Source: Kryptolebias marmoratus | Taxonomy: Eukaryota > Chordata > Actinopteri > Cyprinodontiformes > Rivulidae | Direction of reading: 5' to 3' | DNA: 64,000 nucleotides | Assembly (NCBI RefSeq): GCF_001649575.2 | Contig: NC_051431.1 | Span: forward strand, 11,730,240-11,794,239 | In this document: positions 24,723 through 36,694 of the stretch, one piece after another | Position numbering within the stretch: position 1 is the stretch's first letter | How the letters are laid out: every line of letters starts with the position of its first letter | Position numbers and translations under genes: made by a program | The notes under the pieces: model-generated | What the model was told of the DNA's origin: nothing | The model's database searches: none | The model's input: only the letters and a program-made list of their open reading frames with translations

Positions 24723-26276
24723 AAAATTATTTTTCGTGGCAATGCATAACTTTTTGTGCGTTTTAATACTAAATGGTCCAGCGTCTTACTTAAGAAGTCA
24801 CAAAGTCGGTTCGCGGTCACGTGGTTGCGAACCGTTAGTTTTCACACACACCTTTCATCGTCCATGAGAGTCGGATCAGAACTCCCGGGAAGCTCCTCCC
24901 TCCTCCCGTGGCATTAAAACGGGTTTCTTGCCGCCGGCTCTTCAGCTCTCCTGTCCTTGTACAAATTTCTGCTTCCCTTACCGCTACCAGACGTGTTTAT
25001 TAAACAGATTGAGACAGCACGCGCTGTTTGGCATCTACAAATATGGCGGTGCGCAATAGTGAGCGAACGAGGGGGACGTGTCCCGGCGCCGCCCGGACCG
25101 AGGCGCACTTCCTCCCGGCCACCATGGCCACGAAGAGCTGCCTGTGTCTCTGCGGTCTTTTTAAGTTTAAATTTTGCTGGAACAGTTGTCATTCCCAGCA
25201 GAGCAGCAGAAGCAACATGACTCCATTAAAGCTCACCAGCTTTTCTGCGTAAACACGCCCCCAACAACTGCTGACCAATCACATAACTCTTGGCCCGGAA
25301 GTTGAAGCCAGAAACCAGAAGCGTCCCTGTCAGCTGGTCCCACCAAAGACTAAAATTAAATGCTCTTTTTTCTACTCTGTTCAGACAGCATGCTTAATAG
25401 AAATCAAATAAGAAAACCTGTACTGACTAAAGACAAGATAGCTAAAGTAAGTGAATATATTTAGTTATTTATTGCTGGTTTGGATCAAATCTCATTTAGG
25501 CTTTAGGTTTTAACTTTGTAGGATTAATATTTGTTAAGTATAGTGGATAAGATAAAAATATGTACCCATTTGTTCTGGTTAAACCTGCTGTGGTTTAACT
25601 TTTCCAAGTGTCTCATGGTTTGTTCAGAGTAAAGTGGTTTATCTACAAACACTGTCTGTACAAACAAGCACTCATAAGTCAGCAGGTCTCCATTAGTATC
25701 ACAGCTCTGAAATGGATCCAGGCACTGTGATACTTTATGTATGTCTTGTCTTGTTTTCTCCCATGGTCACGTTGATTAAAATGAAAAGCGTTCATCTGTA
25801 TCTACAGGTCTAAACCTGAGCCTAAAGAAGGGCAAGTGAAGAACATGAGAATGATCCTGGTCTTCTTGATATATGTCCTAAAGATAAGACGTGAGGCTGG
25901 TTTGTGGGCCTGCATCTCTTTTAACAGCCTCAGGAATGTAAATATTCACCACTGGGATGCAGGTTAAGTCGAGGGCTTGTCTTAGCCGCCCTCTCCTCTC
26001 ATCCATTCAGTATTTCAGTGTCTGCATCTTAGAATGGGAGTTGGGGTATTCTGTTTTCCAATCAAACAGCTAATAAATCAAGTTAAACAACATTACCAAT
26101 ATAATGAGTTTTAGTTCTAACTTTTTTTTACATAGCACTATAAAGTTTATATCCATACAAATGCACAAAAGACGTCTATAAACTCAAATAAGTGAAAAAT
26201 TAAAAATAATAGTTTAGATTGGACTTTAGCGCCCCCGAGTGGTTGTTTCAACAGTGGCGTTCCCTCCTGTCTGGCG

Positions 26277-26375
26277 ATTGGTTGCCGTTGCTGCCAGTCA
26301 GCTGCTCAGTGGGCGGTCTGTTTCTTCGCGTTGTAATTCTATTGGTCGAACCAATTTGATCTCAAATGTAATTGG
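26277..26375 (+). promoter_or_regulatory. tbcb: tbcb promoter: four CCAAT boxes and a GC box
   Basis: ATTGG (inverted CCAAT) at 26277-26281, 26341-26345 and 26371-26375, CCAAT at 26351-26355, and GGGCGG at 26311-26316, all within 100 bases. This is typical of a housekeeping promoter bound by NF-Y and SP1. A non-coding exon probably follows, ending at about 26565 with donor GTAAGTG; its acceptor is at 26972-26976. Confidence 0.6.
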
Positions 26376-27001
26376 TTGGTTCCAGCTGAGGCGGGTAGAA
26401 CCTTCCAGAGCAGGGCGTAAACAGGAACTGTCGCTTGAGTTTCTGGCATGAATACGAAGCGAGGCTGAATGCAGCAAGTTTGTTGTTTTTTTGTAGCAGT
26501 ACAGTTACTCTGGGTTCTTAAAACGCAGATTTGTCTTCACGACTTGGTTCCCCCTTTTGAAGAAAGTAAGTGATTGTGGCAATTTTGCTGGAGGTCTTTT
26601 AGTAGTAGTAGTACTGTCTGACCACCAGCCCAGACAGCTAGCTAGCTAGCTAGCAGCATGTAGCTAACTATTGCAATGAGCCACCTGAAATAAAAAACAT
26701 GTATGATGACAATTCATTGATTACATCAGATTTGTTTATTAAAGGCAAAGACAAAGAGTCACTAAGCTTGGCTTAAAGCAATATTTTTATACTTAAATGT
26801 GAAAACGGTTGTGAATAGTAACAGAGGTAGTAGAACAAATCAAGTTGGTAAACAATGTTTTTGTCTCTGGAGGTCTATAGCAGTCACAATTTCATGTTTA
26901 AAAATGTGTATCTATCTCTAGTGTGGTCTTGCTTAAGTTAAAGGTAAAAGGCAACTTAGTTTGTCTACATTTCCAGGTCTTGTCCATTAACATCGTGGAG
27001 G

Positions 27002-30000
27002 ATGGACAGCGGAGTTGTAGTTGTTACCAACCCCATTGTGGCAGTTCGTGTGACCAGCACCCTCTCCTCCTTTGAGTCACTGCGCAAATTCGATAGAGGG
27101 ATCACTATAGCCGAACTGAAGGTAAAACTTGCACAACACATCTGTTGCTAGGTGTGCTAATGATGACCAATGGAGTCCAGTCCTGGTCTCTGAGTGCCAC
27201 TTCTCTTTATATTTTACCTGTCTCCCTGCTCCAACACACCTGATTCAGTGGTTGAGTTACCTCTTCATGTTCTGCAGAAGTTAATTTCCTATTGATTCAA
27301 ATCAGGCATGTTGGAGCAGAAAAACCTCTAAAACATGCAGGGCAGTGGCCTGTGAGGACCAGGATTGGACTCCGCTGATACAGACCATTTGAATTGTTGC
27401 GTTGGCTGTACTCTTTTATCATGTTGTACTTAGGGAAAACTGGAGATGATTGTGGGCATTCTTTCCTCCTCCATGGATCTGGAAGTTTTTAGTTCCGCTG
27501 ATAAGTTCCTACAGAAAATGGGCAACGATGAAGCTTTACTTGGTTCCTATCCTGTGGACGATAACTGCCGAATACACGTATGTACAAGAGCATTCATTCC
27601 TAAGTACCTGCAATATAGTGTGTTTTCACAGATGTCATCAAATTTTCTTATTTCCAGAGGTGCTGCCATTTTGGAGGAGCTCTTAGTGACAGCCAAATCG
27701 GGGTTGCTTACTTTTGCAAGCTGCAGATATGATTACAATGTGCTGCCTGAGTGTACCAAGAAAGCTCAGACGGAAGCAACTGAAGATATCAATATATATA
27801 ATTAGATAGGCTGAAGCTCAAATACAATTAGTTTTCTCTCTCGTTTGGCTTAGAGTTGAGAAAAACACTTTTGTATCAGGCAGATATAGACAACGCTGTT
27901 ATTGATTTAATAGTGTGATCCACTGGATTCCTTTGATCAGAAACTAAATTAACACGTCACATCTGTGTGTTTATTATGTGACAGCAGCAGATCAGATACG
28001 AGAATGGTGAAATGATTCTGGCCGACCAGATCTCAACCAACACATTTCTGTGTGGGACAATCAGCACACTTCAGATCTGATTGTTTCCCTCAAATCTTTG
28101 ATGTAGTCCTGCTGTCCTCCTACAGCAGCTTATGCATAACATTCCTCTCTTTGACTTTCAACAGCTTTGGGTAGTTGGTAAAAAAAATGTGTTTTTGCAA
28201 TCAAATCGATTTGAGTAACCTCAGCTATAGTTTACAGAGATAACTGCTTAAATTGGTACGCTTAGGATGAGTGAGAGTTCAGCAAGTGACTTAAATGCTC
28301 GTTGTTTTGCTTCTCCTATACCTCAAAATTGGTCGATGATGAAACATGAAAACACTCTAATGACAAAGGTTTTGGCCACCAATACCAACATCAGATATTG
28401 TAAATAAATGTAATTGTTGCCAATTACTTTAAGAAGGTAGTAAGAACCAAATTGATTGCATACACATCTGCAGTGCATGTATCTTGGTGGTGGCTGGTGT
28501 TGTGGGACAATTTCTTTAATTACTTGCAAACATTTCTCTAGTTAATAAATGATATTTTAACATGCCAAACTGATATGTTCCTTTCTAAATTTTATTTCCT
28601 GCACAGGTTATTGATAAAAGTGGAGGTCAGGGCAACTTATTTGATGTTTCCGAAGTGGAAAAGTTTGAGCTTCCAGATGAAGCATATGAAAAAAGAACAG
28701 GTATGAGTTTCCCTCACTTTATTGTCCAAAAAAAATAGGTTTTAAAATATATTTTTAGATAAAAATGAGTAGTTTTAAATCTAGGTAATTTATAACAAAA
28801 TACATCTACTTATTTTGGTCAATGTGAATAATGTGAATAGTGAAGATTTTTGCTGAATTTATTAGTCGATAAGTATTAGAAAACTAAAACTTACTGATCA
28901 AAAATCAATCAGCTGATGCAGAAAACTGAATATTAGTTGCAGTCTACTTCCCAGATGCAACCCTTGATTGCTTTAATGATACAAAGTGTTTAACATGGAA
29001 ATTTTGTATTTGTCCTAAGACTCTGCAAGGTCATTTTTGAAAAAACACCATTTGGGTCATTACAACGAGGATCAGGTTGCTAAGAAGAAAGCTGAGCTTG
29101 CTGCTCGGGACGAAGAACAGAAGGCTGCTGCTGATGCCATTTCTGTCGGCAGCCGCTGCAAAGTGGAGGTTCCCGGGCAACCTACGAAACTTGGCACTGT
29201 CATGTATGTTGGTAAGTGTAGACAAAGCCTGGATGTTTTCGTCTTTTTGGAACATCAGTTCAGGACTTGTGATACTCTCCAAACAACGCAGATTTTATTG
29301 TCAGTTGTGATTGAAGCCTGTTATCTTATCTGTGTCGGCAGTAAGGGAGGATTGATAGATCTGCACTAGGTAAACTGGAGCAAAACATACTCCTAGGTTG
29401 TTTACTGTATTGCATTTCTTTATAGTTGTTAATGAACTATGTACATACTGTCCTTACATAGCTATTTAATTGTCCACATAAACAACTAAATAACCAAGTT
29501 TGTAAATATCTTGTTTAATGTAAACACTACATCTGGAGACACTGTGATAAAACCCGGTTCAGTGTGTCCAAAAGTGTCTTTGGGTCATCTGGTTCATCCA
29601 TCTTTTTTTTTTTTGAGTCAGATTGTAAGGGAGTCGGCGCGTATCGTCAGCAGTCTCTGTGCGAGACGCAGGGGACACCCTGGACAGGTCGCAAGTCCAC
29701 TACTGAAGGACAATTTAGAGTTACCAATTAACTGAACATGCAAGCTTTTAGTCTGTGGGAGGAAACTCACGCATGAACGGGGCGAACATGAAAACTCTGC
29801 AGCTGGATTTGAACCTGCAACCTTAATTAAAATCTCACAAAGTGGCTCAACTCCGTATGTGTGTTATATATTTACGCGGTCGGCGTTGTCGGCAGGTTAA
29901 AAATTAAAATCATGTGATCAGAATTGAGTATTTTTACAAAATATGTAGTTAGAAGTTAATGTTAGAGTTTCAATAGCATAACAGCAACACTACTGGCTCT

Positions 30001-30755
30001 CATTGTCCATGCAGTAATTTATTTATTTTTTGATTAGTGGATTAATAGATTAGTTTAGAAGAGGTGCTTTAAAAAGTGTTAATCTTTTACCTCAAACTTT
30101 TATCTCCTGTAGATTCAAGTTTTAATGATAATACACCCCAGTAAAAAGGGAAGTCGCCTTATGACTCTGACAACTCAAAGTTAAACTTGAAGTCACTTTG
30201 CGAAGCTTTTAAACTTGTTTTGTAGCTCAGGACCCAGGGGTATGATAAAAACCTGGACATTATAGTGCACGTAAACACACTGTTTATAATCGGGCGTTTT
30301 AAGTGCGGTAAGAAATGAGAGTCAGCTAGATGAGCGGTGGGGAATTAATCTTGTACATGCACTGAACTGTAATGGAAAAATGTGGAGTTAAAGAAGAACA
30401 AAATAATGTTTTGCCATTTTCAAACAATTGACAGTAGCTCAGATTGGTCTCACGTTAAAGGAACATTTTGTGTATTTTGCAGGCACAACAGAGTTCAAGC
30501 CTGGTCACTGGGTGGGCGTGAAGTACGACGAGCCCCTTGGAAAGCACGACGGAACGTAAGGGTTCTTCCTGCTTTTTTAAAGTTTTCCCCTGTTAATGAA
30601 ACGGAGTCGGTAATGTCAGTTTTTAATCGTGTCTTCGCAGGGTCCAGGGGAAAAAATACTTTGAATGCGAGAACAAATACGGAGCGTTTGTGAAGCCGCT
30701 GAGCGTGACGGTGGGAGACTTCCCCGAGGAGGATTACGGTTTGGATGAGATGTAG
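27002..30755 (+). CDS. tbcb: Tubulin folding cofactor B
   Basis: Cytosolic cofactor in tubulin heterodimer assembly; works with TBCE on alpha-tubulin. Six coding exons: 27002-27121, 27434-27577, 28607-28700, 29020-29211, 30483-30555, 30641-30755; exact phasing, 245 aa (human 244). Residues 8-90 form the ubiquitin-like domain ([38 protein letters not shown]). A charged linker follows ([20 protein letters not shown]), then the CAP-Gly domain from about residue 155 ([56 protein letters not shown]). The tail EEDYGLDEM corresponds to human EEDYGLDEI. The usual CAP-Gly signature GKNDG is GKHDG here (residues 203-207). The coding start is the first ATG after the acceptor near 26976 and aligns with the human start. 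The gene is divergent from six5 and followed in tandem by clptm1. Confidence 0.95.
27165..27385. mobile_element. Palindromic MITE-like repeat, copy 1
   Basis: In tbcb intron 1. The left half ('gtccagtcctggtctctgag', 'cctgctccaacacacctgat') is mirrored by the right half ('aatcaggcatgttggagcag', 'gtgaggaccaggattggact'). The same design recurs at 58360-58560. I recognise it as a common fish element; its superfamily is unsure. Confidence 0.7.
29625..29830 (+). repeat. Interspersed retroelement fragment
   Basis: In tbcb intron 4. Blocks 'acaatttagagttaccaatt', 'gtctgtgggaggaaactcac' and 'gcgaacatgaaaactctgca' match a repeat very common in fish genomes, which I believe is a LINE/SINE 3' region. 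The class is uncertain. Confidence 0.6.
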
Positions 30756-31134
30756 GACTGTGTAAAAATTACTGTTCTTTTGTTTGTTATTTTGGTCAGT
30801 TCTTTGACCCAACATTGAAGCATCTTCTGTTCCTAAGTCAGAAGAGTCATTTTAGTACAACAGATAGTTTTTTTTTTGTTTGTCCTTCTCTGGAGGGTGT
30901 GATCCAAAAGCACTTTAGCCTTATGTTTTAGTTATTTCCTGCAATCGTCTAGTTGGAATTATAACCGAAGATGATCACTAACATGCAATTAAATCTAACA
31001 GTATTTCATAAAGGAAGGAGTTTGAATTCTGTTATCTCACTCTGTGTACTTCTGTCAGTTTTTAATTGTTCATATTACTGCCTAAAATTCATACTTTTGA
31101 TCAGTGTGTTTAAAAATGATTGGAAATGTTTATA

Positions 31135-31140
31135 ATTAAA
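31135..31140 (+). terminator. tbcb: Candidate tbcb poly(A) signal ATTAAA
   Basis: ATTAAA about 380 bases after the stop codon, followed by a GT-rich stretch. It is a variant signal, so the call is tentative. Confidence 0.35.
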
Positions 31141-32999
31141 TGTAGTCCTGGGGTTTTCAAGACTTCACGTTGCTTCGTCATTGCCTGTGATTTGGATAAC
31201 TAAACAAACTACAAAATACTTGTACAACCAACTACATCTGAATATGTACTCTGTAGTAACGTGCATTTCTAGCTAGAAAATCAAGGGAGTAGATCACCTC
31301 AAACATAGTCCAACCTGAAGCATAGTTACAACTGTTTTTTTGTTTTTCGTTCTTTTAATTTGTCATAAAATTTGTTGATTTGCTTCTCTTTGCTGTACTA
31401 CCTCTTTATTTTTAGACAGAATATTCACAATAAGTCTGCAACAAGAGTAGATATTTCTCTTCTAAACAAAACATATCTCCTTTGATTTCTTTTTTCACGT
31501 GTAGCTCATAAAATAGTCCAGTTCTCAGAGAATAGGGCTGCGTTGAAGTCTGGAGCCACTTTTATGTGTTGCTCAGGAGATGAAAATCATTAAAAAGTGT
31601 GATGTCATGAATTGAAGAACCTTGATTCCTGAATATGGTTAAAAAAACAGTCAATATTTTGGTTTGACATCAACCCTTTTAGGTGAGATTAATTTTTGAA
31701 GATAATTGGATGTATTGATCAATGGAAGGACCAGAAATTCTTCCATTTTCTGTTGGGTCTTTGCTGAGTTTTTGTTATTTCCTAAAGACTCGAGCGTCAA
31801 ATACCATTCATCCACTTTAGACGTGCTGCTTCCTCATTTGTCCTCCACTTGTAGTTCAGTCACATTTTTTTCCATGCTGAGATCTGCCAAGATAATAGTT
31901 TCCTTTTTCTTACTCTTGATTTAAAAAAAAATACCATGAGTTAGTTGAGCCTTTCATGCTGGAAAAAGAAATCTTAAAGTCTGTTTTAAGTGGCCTTAGA
32001 CACATGAACAAAAACAAAGAACTCTGAAAGAGTTGGGTACAAGAACTGTGCGAAAAAAACAAGTGAAAAAGCAGCTAGCGTTCAAACAAAACCCTCAACA
32101 CATTTATGGACAAAGAACATATTAAAGAAAGCCTAATCAATTACAAGAAAAACTAAATATATTATAAAGAAAAGCGGAGTGGCTCAAGGCTTTTGGACAG
32201 TTCACTTTTTTGTTACTGTCAATCTTTCTTGGAGAATGTAATTAACTTAATGTGTTCTGTTTATGTTAAAACACTTTAAATAACAGTTTTAATAGGAATG
32301 TCTAATTTTTCATTCTACTCTACTAAAGCTTGAGATTCATGTTTCAGTCTCATGTCTGATTTAAATATTATTTTTTGTTCATACCTAATTTGCTGGTTGA
32401 AATGACATGTTCTATATTCCTGCAGTTCAGTGTAAACATTAGAAAGTGTAAACATTGTAAACATTACAAAGTTACTTGTAGGCACAGATCTTTTAACGTA
32501 GATGTGAAATACCAAAACAGAATCAATTTGGTTCCCTAACACAAATGCTAACTGTATTTGTTATTGCTGCAATTTTATTGATGCTAGGTTGATTAAAAAA
32601 AAAACTTCAAAGTCTAATGAACATTTCACATTTTTATTGCTCACTGTACAGTTGTTGTTTTTGCCAGCTCCCTTCTCACGGTCACACAACTCATCTTTGG
32701 AAAATATGCATTTTGAATTATGTTTTTTTTTTTTTCTCGGGTTTTGTTAAAAATTTAAACAGCTCATATAATTGTTTGTCACCCTAAATTTAAAGAGAAG
32801 ATGTAAATTAATGTCATGTCTTTGCAATGAAACATTACTTCTAGAGTCTTTTTTTTTTCATTGATTTTTGAGGTGCTGATGTTACTGTGTGCCAAAGGGT
32901 ATAAAAAATATAAAAATGAGCAGATTGCATCAGTTCTGCCTCCTGTCTTTTTATTAGTCCCACCATGACATAGATCACTGAACAGATTTTAACAAACCT

Positions 33000-33430
33000 T
33001 TACCTCCATCAGGGAGGTTATGTTTTCGGTAGCGTTTGTCTGTCTGTGCACAAGAGTACTCCAAAAGCTTTTTTTCAGGAAACGTCCAACATGGTACAAG
33101 GAACAAGTGATTAGATTTTGGTGGTGACCCCATGGCCTTGGCAGAGGTTTGCTCCCTCTGAGTGCTTCTCGTTCAGAAAGTAATCACTGGATGAACATCT
33201 ACTTTAGTGAAACTTAGACACGCTGAGCTAAAATCTGGTGTGGCAGCAGCTGAGAGGCATTCACAGCACGTACTCCAAGCGGAATCAGATCATGCGAGGT
33301 ATCCCGTGAGATTGCACATAATGTTAATTTTCAAGGTTTAACCAACGTGGCTGTCATCTCTCAAAATAAAATGATCTTAGTCCAAAATACTGGCCAGAAA
33401 GGTGGTAGGCCACAAGCTTCCCTTCAAGGA
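33000..33430 (+). repeat. Dispersed repeat family W, copy 5 (long 3' part)
   Basis: Blocks 'gaaagtaatcactggatgaa', 'ctggtgtggcagcagctgag', 'gtgagattgcacataatgtt' and 'gccagaaaggtggtaggcca' follow the family order; the 'gttagcaaaatatctc' block is lost. Confidence 0.7.
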
Positions 33431-34001
33431 TAATTAGTCTTTTAATTATTTATGTAATTGAACAGTAGATTGATAAATCTGACATTGTGACACAGGAAAT
33501 CCATGGTTTAGGACAGACAGTTTTTAATAAGAGGGGGCTGTAGTTCTCATTTTTGTGGCTTTTCGTAATGAAAGGCGGTATAGGACTCACGGGGTTTACC
33601 CCTATATGCAACCTGGACAATACACACATAAACATCTTTCATTTTTTCATGTCTTTTACGAGCTACAGTAAATTTTGTAGCCCACCCACTGTCACTGGGA
33701 GCCACCTGCAAATTAATTTCTGGCTATGCCCCTGCTTCAAAGCGCATAACCTTTACAGTCTGTGGTGTCTGCACGGCCAGATGCGTGACTAAGCACAAAG
33801 TTTCACGCACTTTCATCATCCAGTCGTAACAAGTAAGTACCTTGCAATATTTACTAGCCCTCGCACTTTTCATCTTTCCCCATACGGACCGCACACGTCA
33901 CCGCAATGACGCTTACATTTGAGTTCTCGCGAGACTTCGCGAGACTTCCCCCCCCCTTCCCAGCCAGTAGTGTGATGTGTGCGCGATAGAGACGGAGAAA
34001 G

Positions 34002-36604
34002 ATGGCGACGCAGGGGAGCGAATCCACTAAATCTACCGTGAGCAACGGCGAGGTAAATTAATGACACTCTCACGGCGCGTTTTCTGTTTTTAACCTCCCG
34101 CTCGTCGCGGTCGGCGAACACGGGGCCGAATTGGTGTCGCGCGCGGGGGGACGTTAGCATTTTAAGTGTTTCGGTGCGCGAGCTCCGGTGACAGTTGCGA
34201 GTGCCGGTTGGTTTTAAAACGACCTCCTGTTTTACGATGTGTTGTGAAATCCGGGTGCTAATGAGCGGAGCTGCGGGCCGACGGCGTGGTTTCACCCGAA
34301 AAGAAACGTCAAACGAATCGTGAGCAGATTAATTAGTTGACTGGGACTGTTTCAGTGTGAGCCAGCTGACAACCGCAGTAAAGCTATCACAAGACGAAGG
34401 CCTGAACCTAAACGGCGCAGCATGGCTCGATTAACCCGGGCTACTTTTTAGCCTCCCCCGCTAATTTTAGCCACTTTAGTAAATCTTTTACCCGCTATTT
34501 AGCTCCTGACTTTATCTACATGTCCCAAACACTGAGCAGAAGGTTGACCTGACAGTAACACCCTCGCTAAAAAATGCCTAATCCTAAAATAATGATAAAC
34601 GAGCTCTAAATCTTAACACTTAAATGTCTAAAATATTATCTTGGAAATATAAATGTCTATAAATTGAAATAGTAAGGTAATGAGGGACTGTTTGTTTCCA
34701 GAACATCTGTTAGATATTGTGCAAAATGACCTAAAATTATATGGAAACGACCCCCAGTGATGTGAAAATGTTGAGAAATGTGTTGTTAATGAAATATAAA
34801 CACAAGTGACCACAAAGTGACACAAAAATACTTAAAATACATATTTTAAAACACACCTGGGTGTCTCAGTTATTAATAAGAGAAGGCTGTAATCTCATAT
34901 TAGTCCCTTTTTGTGATTAAATTCAATATATAGCAAAACATCCATACCAAAAGAAGTTTATTCCCTTAAACATGGCAAGTGTCATTAAAGGTCATGTGAA
35001 TAATCGCTTTCAGAATGCTAAATCCCACAAAATAACCTACAGTAGTTACAGAAAATCTATGAAACAGATTAAACAGTGAAGCTATCACAGATGCCTGTCA
35101 ATAAAGAAGGCTGGAAGTTAATTGGAAATCAGTAAGTGGCTTTAAGGCTCGATGTGACATTTGACCTTGGTTCTTTAGATTGTGTTGAGCGTTTTGGTTT
35201 CAAATCAGATTTACTCAATTTGGCTCCCCGTTTGTTTTATTACGCTAAAGCCAGGAGGTCTGTTTAAAAACCCTAACCTCAGTTTCAGGGGGATTTTTTT
35301 CAGATGCTTCAGTTCAGAGTTTCTTAAACCGTCAGCGTCAAACAGAACTCCCCAGCTTGGGTCGGTCGCTCCTAATCTGAAATTTTTGCGATCAGATCAG
35401 ACGGGTCCAGTTTATAGTTGCCAGATGTAATCACAGGTGTCTGATCTGCTGTAAGGTGTAAAAACAATGACCTCAGCACACGTGTCAAAGGTTTTTTTTT
35501 ATTTGTATGACGTGAATGGTTATTATAGAAAGCTGGTCTGTTTTCCAAATGAAGTATCTGTGTTGTACTACAAACGGTTTTTAATCCCATTTACATGCCT
35601 CACTTTGGTTTATCATCACAAAGTGTTGTAAACATTGCCAGCTTTGAACAATTATTATGCCTGAACCTTTAATGCCAGGCAGAGTGATAACCTGGTGTGA
35701 AGCATTCACCCTGAATACCAAGTTAATTCTTAATCTTCAAGAGTGTTACAAACTGTAAATTATTATCCTAAGTTTGGAGGGATGAACTAATTCTGTTGTT
35801 GAGCGTATTTATGACTTTTCTGTTTTGTTTATTCCCTCCAGGAGACAGAAGTCCATGTCTGTGGTAATAGATTAGCTTCCATTTTAACACACCAGGACAT
35901 AAGAATCAAAACTTTATAGGCCTGAATAATCTGTTTACACCGGTACCTGGCCTGATTCTCAGAACAAACTTTTACATTTTTAGAGTTTGCTAATTTTCCA
36001 GGCTTTCTTGACATCCTCAAAAACAATACCCTGTTTGAACAGAACACACTTTTTTGTTTTTAGCCTCTGTTTTGTTAGTGTTAAGGGGCCAACCACTGGT
36101 CTCCCTTTGTGTTTATGACAACAAGGGGAGATTGGATGTTTAGATAGAGAACGTGAGCCTCATGACTTGGCATGTGCTCGTCTATTGTGTCACTTGAATA
36201 GAGTGTAGCCTTGCCAGAAATGGTGTGTGTGTGTTGTGGTGGTGGGGGTTACATCGACACAGTCCAGCTCGGAAGGATGAAAACTCAATAAAGAGCAATC
36301 TGATTAAAGATTTTACGGACTGAAAATGATAGTTGATATACCCCACAACCCACACCCCCTCCCACACACATACCAGTCTTTTAATCTACTATCAAAACTA
36401 CAAAGGCTCTGCAAATCCTGGTTTAAAAAACAAACAGAATCACCCCACTTATATATTTGTAGGAAGAAGGAGAAGAAGTAGTTTATTTGGTACTTGGGTC
36501 ATGAATTATGTATAGTAGCCTGTCAATATTAGTATTGACAGACTGACTGGTCCTGGCTTCTTAGTGCCTGTTTGACTGAAAAAAAAAAAAAATATTGACC
36601 TGTC

Positions 36605-36694
<90 letters not shown>

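Larger units (their letters stand above)
24213..27001. other. Head-to-head region between six5 and tbcb
   Basis: The left part holds the six5 5' UTR (a purine/pyrimidine run near 24225-24295) and repeat copy B. At 24800-25320 there is CpG-rich sequence with a CCAAT box near 25276, an ETS-like CCCGGAAG near 25293 and an AATATGGCGG motif near 25040, probably six5 promoter. The short plus-strand frame at 25028-25252 matches nothing I know. The right part holds the tbcb promoter and non-coding first exon. Confidence 0.6.
30756..34001 (+). other. tbcb 3' UTR and tbcb-clptm1 intergenic region
   Basis: AT-rich sequence without a convincing coding frame. It contains repeat W copy 5 at about 33000-33430. 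The last 200 bases before clptm1 become GC-rich and contain AGAAAGATGGCGACG at the start codon, a YY1-like context. Confidence 0.6.

Noticed and set aside
25028..25252. A short plus-strand gene upstream of tbcb
   Set aside because: No similarity recognised; it is likely a chance frame in a CpG-rich promoter region.
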